The translations under genes were made by a program, and so were the position numbers. A stretch of DNA of 6,867 nt from Chlamydiales bacterium (GTDB lineage Bacteria; Chlamydiota; Chlamydiia; Chlamydiales; JAACFD01): positions 1-6,867 of the forward strand of contig JAACFD010000108.1 in assembly GCA_009937555.1 (NCBI GenBank), given 5' to 3'. Within the stretch, counting starts at the first letter, position 1, and the number at the start of each line of letters is the position of its first letter. This document shows, piece by piece, positions 1-6,024 of the stretch. Below the pieces are notes generated by a model. The model did not search any database and was not told where the DNA came from. It saw nothing but the letters and a program-made list of their open reading frames with translations.

Positions 1-2
1 CT

Positions 3-77
3 TTAGTTAAAGCAACTCTCTGCCTGGAAAATGAGATGGGCTTATCGATAATATTGAAAGAGCTTGCTCTCGAGTGA
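3..77 (+). CDS. Possible 3' end of an upstream gene (24 codons plus stop), product unknown
   Basis: One forward frame is open from the left edge to a TGA at 75-77 and reads as a mixed hydrophobic/acidic helix-like tail (LVKATLCLENEMGLS, then IILKELALE). The other two forward frames hit stops within the first ten bases. An open stretch this short can occur by chance, so this is only a possible gene end. I do not recognise the protein. The VKAT...LEN pattern faintly recalls the VKVTR..LEN segment near the C-terminus of GroEL-type chaperonins, and chlamydiae carry divergent extra GroEL copies. That resemblance needs a gap and is not enough for a call. Confidence 0.3.
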   Translation, partial: LVKATLCLENEMGLSIILKELALE

Positions 78-87
78 CAAGAGCTTG
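58..87. repeat. Short direct repeat AAGAGCTTG x2, 21 bp apart
   Basis: AAGAGCTTG occurs at 58-66 and again at 79-87, a start-to-start distance of 21 bp, which is about two helical turns. A degenerate third copy (AAGAGGCTT) lies at 90-98. The first copy falls in the possible upstream gene tail and the second just after its stop. Such spacing can mark a regulator site, but nine bases repeated twice may also be chance. No function is assigned. Confidence 0.3.
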
Positions 88-115
88 TGAAGAGGCTTAG
101 TGTAATTAAGATAAT
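85..115 (+). promoter_or_regulatory. Weak candidate sigma70-type promoter for the NlpC/P60 gene
   Basis: TTGTGA at 85-90 (four of six matches to TTGACA) and GATAAT at 110-115 (five of six matches to TATAAT) are separated by 19 bases, which is longer than ideal. The region lies between the last possible upstream stop and the NlpC/P60 start and would give a leader of about 65-70 bases. Chlamydial sigma66 promoters are often degenerate, so this is plausible but unproven. Confidence 0.2.
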
Positions 116-126
116 TACAATAAAAG

Positions 127-157
127 AGGAGTGTGTTAACTTCATTTCCTTACTCCT
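127..157 (+). other. Small inverted repeat / hairpin in the leader of the NlpC/P60 gene
   Basis: AGGAGT at 127-132 is perfectly complementary to ACTCCT at 152-157, with one further G-T pair inside (133 with 151). This gives a seven-pair stem and a 17-base loop. The left arm resembles a Shine-Dalgarno sequence but is more than 50 bases from the real start at 190. No T-tract follows the right arm, so it does not look like an intrinsic terminator. It may be a leader structure or chance. Confidence 0.3.
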
Positions 158-189
158 AAAAGGCATTAATTTATCACATAACAGGAAAA

Positions 190-1452
190 ATGAAAAAGTA
201 TTTCGGTCTAATAGTTTTTTTTCTTCTTGTTTTCTCATCTTGCTCTAGGCAAGCTCCTCGTTCGGCAATTTTACAGAAGAGCAAAGTAAGTCCAGCAAAG
301 CTAGAAGAGCTTTACCTTGTAACAGATATTGCTATGGAAGCTGTTTCTGAACCTTTAGCTACTCAAAAGGGTAAAGGAGCGTTTAATTATAGTAACCTTC
401 CTTTTAGTAAAGTTGGGGGGTATGATGACTGGCTTCGTGTACACCAATTGATTTTTAATCAGGTGGTTACACTAAAGAGACGTCAGGGTAAGGAGGCCTT
501 AGTGGAGATCCCTAATATGGTGGTCAAAATGTCGAAAAAAGGTGGGCCTCAGTTCCTCAACAGTTGGGTGCAAGTTTCAGGGTTAACCTCTCTAAAAGAG
601 ATAAAGAATAGAAAAAATGACTTAGCAAAGCTTCCAATTGCAGAGTTTAATAAGAATAAGTATCCAGTGCTTACACTGACTAAACCTTTCTACTCCTCAA
701 AACTTAAGAAGCATTTCTCAGCAGTTACAAAATTTACCTATAATAAGATTTTGAGAGATCAAGTTGAAGTAAATGTATTTAATGCTAAAAAAATGCGCTT
801 TGAGACGATGTTTCTTCCAAGGAGCCTGTGTTATTTCAACTATGCAAAGAGAAGTAGAGCTCACAAGTTAAAGGAGTACATTAAGCTTTTAGAGTCTTGG
901 TCTAAAAATAAAGACGGCTTTATTCCCTATGTGTTCGGTGGAGCAAGTTGGCTTGAATCTTATAAAAAAGACCAGCCATACCGTGTTAAGGGGGGGCATT
1001 CCCGTAGAGGAAAGAAACTTACCCCTGTCTCAGGAATGGACTGTTCTACTATGCTTTATCTAGCAGCGCTTGTAACTGATATCCCTTACTACGCAAAAAA
1101 TACGACAACATTAGCTAACCAGCTAGAGACCTTTAAAAAGGGAGACCATCTAGAGCCTGGGGACTTGATCTGGGTGCCAGGTCATGTTCAGCTTATTAGT
1201 AAAGTTGGTGATCGAGCCCATATGATTGAGGCACGAGGGTACTCAGCAGGTTTTGGTAAAGTGCACTGTTTGCCAATGGAGAAACTTTTAAAAGGCCATA
1301 AAGGGACAAAAACTTTAGAGAGGGCATTTCTTAAGGGGCAAGACCTGGTATTTCTTAATAAAGCAGGAGGAATACACGGGACTTTTAAAAACTGGAAGCT
1401 ATTAAAGTTTAGGAGTATCTTTGATAGAGCGCCTCCTTTATATATTAGGTAA
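190..1452 (+). CDS. NlpC/P60-family cysteine peptidase, predicted lipoprotein
   Basis: The 420-residue protein starts with a lipoprotein-like signal: MKK, a hydrophobic stretch (residues 5-15), then FSSC with Cys18 as the likely lipidation site. The lipobox is imperfect (Phe at -3). The C-terminal part, about residues 240-400, is an NlpC/P60 domain: YVFGG (247-251) precedes DCS with nucleophile Cys285, GHV gives His332, and His344 in the AHMIEA segment is the likely third catalytic residue. The family cleaves peptide bonds in peptidoglycan stem peptides, commonly D-Glu-mDAP. Residues 30-215 are probably targeting or SH3-like domains, but I cannot name them from motifs. The protein seems longer than the chlamydial NlpC/P60 protein CT127 (about 280 residues as I recall), so it may be a separate paralogue. 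The start is supported by the signal peptide and by AGGA at 183-186, only three bases from ATG. It is probably co-transcribed with the hydrolase 8 bases downstream. Two G runs (415-420, 990-996) lie in frame. Confidence 0.85.
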   Translation: MKKYFGLIVFFLLVFSSCSRQAPRSAILQKSKVSPAKLEELYLVTDIAMEAVSEPLATQKGKGAFNYSNLPFSKVGGYDDWLRVHQLIFNQVVTLKRRQGKEALVEIPNMVVKMSKKGGPQFLNSWVQVSGLTSLKEIKNRKNDLAKLPIAEFNKNKYPVLTLTKPFYSSKLKKHFSAVTKFTYNKILRDQVEVNVFNAKKMRFETMFLPRSLCYFNYAKRSRAHKLKEYIKLLESWSKNKDGFIPYVFGGASWLESYKKDQPYRVKGGHSRRGKKLTPVSGMDCSTMLYLAALVTDIPYYAKNTTTLANQLETFKKGDHLEPGDLIWVPGHVQLISKVGDRAHMIEARGYSAGFGKVHCLPMEKLLKGHKGTKTLERAFLKGQDLVFLNKAGGIHGTFKNWKLLKFRSIFDRAPPLYIR

Positions 1453-1460
1453 GTATTACT

Positions 1461-2237
1461 ATGTTTATTGATTCTCATGCACACATAAGCTGTCAGCCTT
1501 TAGCTGATCAAGCAACAGCTTTAATTGAACACGCCAAAGAAAGTAAAGTAGAGCATATTGTTAATATATGTGTAGATGAGCCTAGCCTGATTAAAGGATT
1601 AGAATTAGGTGAGCTGCACCAAGGTTTTTATAATGTTGCTGCTACAACACCACATGATGTTGAAAAAGATGGAGAGCATTTTTTTCCTTTAGTTGAGAAA
1701 GCTGCTAAAAACCAAAATCTTGTAGCTATTGGTGAGACTGGATTAGATTATTACTATGAGCACTCTCCTAAAGAATTGCAGAAGCATTTTTTAAAACAGT
1801 ATTTCTCTCTAGCCATTAAGTATAAATTGCCTATAGTAATTCACTGTAGAGATGCCTTCGCTGATTTCTTTGATATAATGCACAGTCATTATAGGCAGGA
1901 AGATACCTATTATCCGGGGGTTTTACATTGTTTTACAGGGAACCTGGATGAAGCAAAAGAAGTGATTAATAGAGGATGGTATTTATCTCTAAGTGGTATT
2001 GTAACTTTCAAGAAAAGCATTGAGCTTAAAGAGGTTGCTAAGTTAGTTCCCTTGGAGCAGCTTCTAATAGAAACGGATTCCCCATATCTTGCACCTCAAA
2101 GTAAAAGAGGAAAGCAAAACGAGCCTGCTAATGTGGTTGAGGTCGCTCAGCATATAGCAGACTTGAAAAACATCCCTATTGAAGAATTAGCACGGCAAAC
2201 TTCACAAAATGCAAAATCTCTCTTCAATATAAAGTAG
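1461..2237 (+). CDS. tatD: TatD-family metal-dependent hydrolase (putative DNase)
   Basis: This 258-residue protein has the normal family length and a complete set of metal-binding residues on the TIM-barrel scaffold: DSHAH with His6 and His8, GETGLDYY with Glu92, IHCRD with His128, LHCFTG with His156, and ETDSPYLAP with Asp206. The NEP motif (220-222) is also typical. Relatives (TatD, YcfH, YjjV) are cytoplasmic divalent-metal-dependent phosphoesterases; E. coli TatD has 3'-5' exonuclease activity on single-stranded DNA and RNA. The exact substrate here is not predictable. The start is fixed by the conserved MFIDSHAH N-terminus, with an AGG-type ribosome site (1447-1449) overlapping the end of the NlpC/P60 gene. 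The 8-base gap to that gene suggests co-transcription. The position just before sdhC matches the order I recall in Chlamydia (CT594 beside CT593), so synteny supports the identification. The symbol is a family label and does not distinguish TatD from YcfH. Confidence 0.93.
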   Translation: MFIDSHAHISCQPLADQATALIEHAKESKVEHIVNICVDEPSLIKGLELGELHQGFYNVAATTPHDVEKDGEHFFPLVEKAAKNQNLVAIGETGLDYYYEHSPKELQKHFLKQYFSLAIKYKLPIVIHCRDAFADFFDIMHSHYRQEDTYYPGVLHCFTGNLDEAKEVINRGWYLSLSGIVTFKKSIELKEVAKLVPLEQLLIETDSPYLAPQSKRGKQNEPANVVEVAQHIADLKNIPIEELARQTSQNAKSLFNIK

Positions 2238-2333
2238 CTACTTAAGCTTTCTGTAAATTTTTATTTGATTATAAAAAAATAAGCAGTAAGTTCTTTTATA
2301 AGATTCTAAATTTTTCTGTGTTAAAGGTAGGGT
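2238..2333 (+). promoter_or_regulatory. AT-rich gap before sdhC, likely holding the sdh operon promoter
   Basis: This 96-base gap is the largest between genes here and separates tatD from the tightly spaced sdhCAB genes, so an sdh promoter probably lies in it. TATAAG at 2297-2302 is the best -10 candidate (five of six matches to TATAAT), but there is no good -35 at normal spacing. TATAAA at 2270-2275 is an alternative -10. A/T-only inverted arms (2258-2264 and 2271-2277, loop TTGATT) are too weak to call a terminator. AAAGG at 2323-2327, six bases before ATG, is a good ribosome site for sdhC. Confidence 0.3.
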
Positions 2334-3332
2334 ATGGAGAAAAGTAAGATTGACTGCGACTTTTATATGCGTAAGTTACATTCTATTATGGGAGTAGGGT
2401 TAGTTCTTTTCCTTATAGAACACTTACTTACTAATTCAGAAAGTGCGTTGATGTTTGGAGAGGATGGTGCTGGGTTTATCAAAATGGTAAACTTTATTCA
2501 CTCTATTCCTTATTTAAAGGTAGTTGAAGTCTTGCTAATAGGGATACCTTTACTGGTTCACATGGTATGGGGGGTAAAATACTTATTTACAGCAAAGCCA
2601 AACTCAGCAAAAGGAGATGGCTCAAAACCCTATTTACCTTATGAAGGTAGTTTTCGTTATACATTCCAGCGTATTACTTCATGGCTTTTGCTAGTAGGAG
2701 TATTGGTACATGTCGTTGAGATGCGTTTTTTAGAAGCTCCTAAAGAAGTTTTTTTAGGAACTAAAGATAGCTCTCGCTATTTAATTACTCTAGAGATGGA
2801 TGAAGGGCTGTACTCCGTATCAAAACGTTTGAGGGTTCAGTTATATGACGCTAAACGTGTAGAAAATGAACGAAAAAAAATGCTTGAGGATCAAAAACAA
2901 ATTGATCAAGCATCAAAACAGTTAGAATCAAGTATTAGTAAATCTACTAATTACCAAGTTGAAAAAGACTATGTGGTAAGAGAACAAGAGCGTTTAAGGC
3001 TTATCAATAAATGGGTAGGTTCTTTAGAAGGGGTAACCTTAAAAGAGGGCCATGTAATTGCTTCTGCATCAAATGTAGGGACAGCTTTTTTATTAAAGGT
3101 TAGGGAAACCTTTATGGATCCAGTTGCTAGGGTTTTATACAGTATTTTTGTATTAGCAGCTGCATTTCATGCCGGCAATGGTCTTTGGACTGCTATGATC
3201 TCTTGGGGAGTAACTCTAAGTTCAAGGTCCCAATCTTGGGCAGCCTGCCTTAGTCTTTCTTTGATGGGGCTATTGAGCTTCTTAGGTTTAGTGAGTATTT
3301 GGGGAACCTATCTAATAACTTTAAAAACATAA
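2334..3332 (+). CDS. sdhC: Succinate dehydrogenase cytochrome b558 membrane subunit SdhC, with large loop insert
   Basis: This is the membrane anchor of complex II (succinate:quinone oxidoreductase), binding two b-type haems and the quinone. It is of the Bacillus type: FYMRKLHSIMG at the N-terminus, then five predicted helices at about 16-33, 62-86, 112-130, 265-287 and 302-327. By alignment from memory with B. subtilis SdhC, the four axial haem ligands are His30, His76, His126 and His279, all present; FHAGNGLW (278-285) and the following TMISWGVTLSSRSQ-like stretch are hallmark sequences. At 332 residues it is much longer than the roughly 200-residue B. subtilis protein. The excess lies between helices 3 and 4 (about residues 134-262), a loop that the known topology places outside the cytoplasmic membrane. 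Residues 165-225 are rich in Lys, Glu, Gln and Arg and look like a coiled coil. The reading frame is uninterrupted. It is the first gene of sdhCAB, 9 bases from the earliest possible sdhA start. Confidence 0.93.
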   Translation: MEKSKIDCDFYMRKLHSIMGVGLVLFLIEHLLTNSESALMFGEDGAGFIKMVNFIHSIPYLKVVEVLLIGIPLLVHMVWGVKYLFTAKPNSAKGDGSKPYLPYEGSFRYTFQRITSWLLLVGVLVHVVEMRFLEAPKEVFLGTKDSSRYLITLEMDEGLYSVSKRLRVQLYDAKRVENERKKMLEDQKQIDQASKQLESSISKSTNYQVEKDYVVREQERLRLINKWVGSLEGVTLKEGHVIASASNVGTAFLLKVRETFMDPVARVLYSIFVLAAAFHAGNGLWTAMISWGVTLSSRSQSWAACLSLSLMGLLSFLGLVSIWGTYLITLKT

Positions 3333-3350
3333 AACGCGTTAATGCTAATG

Positions 3351-3361
3351 AAAGAGAAGAG
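3351..3361 (+). promoter_or_regulatory. Purine-rich ribosome site favouring the internal sdhA start
   Basis: AAAGAGAAGAG directly precedes the ATG at 3363, placing AGAG about six bases from the start. The earlier in-frame ATGs at 3342 and 3348 are preceded by AACGCGTTA-type sequence with no recognisable Shine-Dalgarno. Together with the family N-terminus this favours 3363. The site is GA-rich rather than a strong GGAGG. Confidence 0.35.
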
Positions 3362-3362
3362 T

Positions 3363-5243
3363 ATGAAAAGGAAGCAAGCAGTTGTAGTAGGTGGTGGTTT
3401 AGCTGGTTTAGCTTGTGCAATGAAGCTAGCTGATAGTGGATGCCATGTTAAATTAGTATCTGTCACACATGTAAAGAGATCTCACTCAGTCTGTGCCCAA
3501 GGTGGAATTAATGCAGCGATGAATTTAAAAGGAGAAGGAGACTCTCCTGAGATTCATGCTTATGATACTATTAAAGGAGGGGATTTTTTAGGTCACCAAC
3601 CCTCAATAGTAGAGATGTGTTATTCAGCACCAAAAATTATTGCTCTTTTAGATCGTATGGGATGTCCTTTTAACCGAACTCCTGAAGGAGATTTGGACTT
3701 TCGGCGCTTCGGAGGGACCCTCTATAATAGAACTGCTTTTTGCGGAGCCTCTACAGGTCAACAGCTCTTATATGCCTTAGATGAGCAAGTAAGACGTTTT
3801 GAAGTACAAGGCCTAGTTGAAAAGTATGAAAACCATGAATTCATGCGCTTAATCCAAGATGAAAATGGACAAAGCTGTGGTATTGTTATCATGGACCTTT
3901 TTAACCTAAAGTTAGAGAGTCTGAAGGCAGACGTAGTAATAAACGCTACAGGAGGCCCAGGTCTTTTATTTAGAAAATCTACTAACTCAACTTTTTGTAC
4001 AGGGGCTGCTAATGGAAGGCTTTTTTGCCAAGGTATGCACTATGCAAATGGTGAATTCATTCAGATACATCCAACAGCAATTCCTGGAGAAGATAAGTTA
4101 CGTCTTATTTCAGAATCAGTAAGAGGTGAAGGTGGTAGAGTTTGGGTGTGGGGTGATGAAACTAAAACCATGCTAACTCCAACAGGAGAAACCATCACCT
4201 GTGGTAAAAAAGGGGAGAAATGGTTCTTCTTAGAAGAGTTTTATCCAGCTTTTGGAAATCTAGTGCCAAGAGATATTGGTGCTAGAGAAGTTCTGAGGGT
4301 TTGTGAACAAGGGTTAGGAATAGATGGAGGTATGCAAGTATATTTAGATGTAACGCACCTTCCAGAGAAAACATTAAAGAAGTTGGCTTCTGTATTAGAG
4401 ATCTATGAGAAATTTACAGGGGAAGATCCTCATAAAGTTCCGATGAAAATATTCCCTGCAGTTCACTACTCAATGGGTGGAGCATGGGTAGATTGGCCTG
4501 CAGCAGATGATCCAGATCGTTTTGATCGTTTTCGCCACATGACAAACTTAAAAGGCTGCTTTAATGTTGGAGAAAGCGACTACTTATATCATGGAGCTAA
4601 CCGTTTAGGAGCTAATTCATTGCTCTCTTGTATCTATGGGGGGCTAGTGGCTGGTCAAGAAGCTGATAGATACATTGACTCTTTAGAAGAGCGTCATGAT
4701 CGTTTAGCAGAATCAGTATACGATCAGGCAGTAAAAGTAGAAGAAGATTTTAAAGCAGACCTGATGAGCCGAAACGGGACAGAAAATGTTCATGAATTGC
4801 ACTATGAGCTTTCTGACATACTAGTTCAGAATGTAACGGTTAAGAGAAGTAACAAAGACTTAGCAGCTACTTATGAGCGTATTAAAGAAATCAGAGAGCG
4901 CTATAAAAACATAAAGCTAGATGACACGTCACGTTTTGCTAACCAAACTTATATCTTTGCTAATCAGTTTAGATATATGCTAGAACTCGCTTTAGTGATT
5001 ACAAAAGGCGCGCTGCAAAGAGATGAATTTAGAGGGGCTCACTTTAAACCTGAGTTTCCTGAAAGAGATGATACTGAATGGTTGAAAACAACCATTGCTA
5101 GTTACGGGGTAAGTGACCCCAGTATCCATTATGAGAAAGTAGATACTAGGCATTTAGATCCTATTCCAAGAGATTATACAAAAGCGAAAAAAGTGCAGCC
5201 TAAACTTAAAAATGTACCAGAAAACCTTCAGCTACCTATTTAA
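3363..5243 (+). CDS. sdhA: Succinate dehydrogenase flavoprotein subunit SdhA
   Basis: This catalytic subunit of complex II oxidises succinate to fumarate on the cytoplasmic side, using covalently bound FAD. Counting from the chosen start (626 residues), the dinucleotide-binding GGGLAG is at 10-15 and the FAD-linking histidine is His41 in RSHSVCAQGG. HPTAIPG (His236), RGEGGR (254-259), VHYSMGG (His368) and NRLGANSLL (Arg414) supply the substrate and catalytic site. The C-terminal domain is complete to a normal stop. Sequence style is close to Bacillus-type SdhA. Relative to B. subtilis SdhA as I remember it, there are small extra segments at about 264-285 (before WFFLEE) and 378-393. Start: ATG at 3342 would add seven residues (MLMKEKS), but 3363 has the better ribosome site and puts the first beta strand where relatives have it; either is possible. 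The adjoining sdhC and sdhB (8-base gap) indicate one transcript. Confidence 0.96.
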   Translation: MKRKQAVVVGGGLAGLACAMKLADSGCHVKLVSVTHVKRSHSVCAQGGINAAMNLKGEGDSPEIHAYDTIKGGDFLGHQPSIVEMCYSAPKIIALLDRMGCPFNRTPEGDLDFRRFGGTLYNRTAFCGASTGQQLLYALDEQVRRFEVQGLVEKYENHEFMRLIQDENGQSCGIVIMDLFNLKLESLKADVVINATGGPGLLFRKSTNSTFCTGAANGRLFCQGMHYANGEFIQIHPTAIPGEDKLRLISESVRGEGGRVWVWGDETKTMLTPTGETITCGKKGEKWFFLEEFYPAFGNLVPRDIGAREVLRVCEQGLGIDGGMQVYLDVTHLPEKTLKKLASVLEIYEKFTGEDPHKVPMKIFPAVHYSMGGAWVDWPAADDPDRFDRFRHMTNLKGCFNVGESDYLYHGANRLGANSLLSCIYGGLVAGQEADRYIDSLEERHDRLAESVYDQAVKVEEDFKADLMSRNGTENVHELHYELSDILVQNVTVKRSNKDLAATYERIKEIRERYKNIKLDDTSRFANQTYIFANQFRYMLELALVITKGALQRDEFRGAHFKPEFPERDDTEWLKTTIASYGVSDPSIHYEKVDTRHLDPIPRDYTKAKKVQPKLKNVPENLQLPI

Positions 5244-5251
5244 GGGGGAGT

Positions 5252-6019
5252 ATGAGTAAAAAGTTTAAGTTAAAAATATTCCGAGGGCAACCAGGGGGAC
5301 AGTTCTGGGAAGAATTTGAGTTAGAGTATAAGTCGGGTATGAATGTCATTTCAGCATTGATGGAAGTGCAGAAAAGTCCTGTTAATACCAAGGGTGATCG
5401 TGTTGCGCCAGTAGTATGGGAGGATGGGTGCCTTGAAGAGGTTTGTGGTTCATGCTCAATGCTTATTAACTCTAAACCTGCTCAAGCTTGTACTGCTTTA
5501 ATAGGAAATATTTTGGAGGAATCAGGGAAAGATACCATAACCCTAGCTCCTTTAAGTAAGTTTCCACTAGTGCGTGATTTAAGAGTAGATAGAAGTATTA
5601 TGTTTGAAAATTTGAAAAAAGTTTCAGCATGGGTTCAAGTTGACGGTTTATATGATAAAGGCAGAGGACCAAAAATTTCGCCTAAAAAGCAAGAAATTAT
5701 GTATACTTTGTCTACCTGTATGACATGTGGGTGCTGTTCAGAGGCTTGTCCTCAGGTAAATGATCATTCAGAGTTTATAGGGCCAGCCCCTATTTCTCAG
5801 GTGCGTCTTTTTAATACGCATCCTACAGGTGAAACGCAAAAAGATAAACGTCTAGAGGCTTTAATGGGTAAAGGTGGGGTAGCGGATTGTGGTAATGCCC
5901 AGAACTGTGTTAGGGTATGCCCTAAAAATATTCCACTCACAGACTCAATTGCCGCTATTAGTAAAGATACAAGTACGCATATGGTGAAAAAGTTTTTTGG
6001 TTTGCAGGAGCGAGATTAG
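5252..6019 (+). CDS. sdhB: Succinate dehydrogenase iron-sulphur subunit SdhB
   Basis: This 255-residue subunit carries electrons from FAD in SdhA to the quinone and haems of SdhC through three clusters. The N-terminal ferredoxin-like domain has the [2Fe-2S] ligands Cys60, Cys65, Cys68 and Cys80. The C-terminal domain has CMTCGCCSEACP, where Cys156, Cys159 and Cys162 with Cys223 hold [4Fe-4S], and Cys166, Cys213 and Cys219 hold [3Fe-4S]. All are intact, so the complex should be functional. Length is normal for the family. The start is 8 bases after sdhA; the G-rich ribosome site (AAGGGGGAG, 5242-5250) overlaps the sdhA stop and sits unusually close to ATG. No terminator separates its stop from the glycosyltransferase start 5 bases downstream. 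Confidence 0.96.
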   Translation: MSKKFKLKIFRGQPGGQFWEEFELEYKSGMNVISALMEVQKSPVNTKGDRVAPVVWEDGCLEEVCGSCSMLINSKPAQACTALIGNILEESGKDTITLAPLSKFPLVRDLRVDRSIMFENLKKVSAWVQVDGLYDKGRGPKISPKKQEIMYTLSTCMTCGCCSEACPQVNDHSEFIGPAPISQVRLFNTHPTGETQKDKRLEALMGKGGVADCGNAQNCVRVCPKNIPLTDSIAAISKDTSTHMVKKFFGLQERD

Positions 6020-6024
6020 CAACC

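Noticed and set aside
133..159. GTG-started eight-codon leader peptide after an AGGAG sequence
   Set aside because: The peptide (VLTSFPYS) has no run of regulatory codons and no attenuator-like terminator follows. An AGGAG followed by a short open frame is expected by chance.
1188..1484. 98-codon open frame on the minus strand
   Set aside because: It lies almost wholly opposite the conserved end of the NlpC/P60 domain and the start of tatD, has no recognisable motif, and looks like a by-product of the plus-strand coding.
2257..2280. Hairpin between tatD and sdhC as an intrinsic terminator
   Set aside because: The stem is made only of A-T pairs, with no GC-rich core, so it would be unstable. 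The A and T runs are better explained by an AT-rich promoter region.
2873..2880. A8 run in sdhC as a programmed slippage or frameshift site
   Set aside because: The zero frame continues intact to the conserved helices 4 and 5, and no stimulatory structure was evident. The run fits Lys codons in an AT-rich gene.
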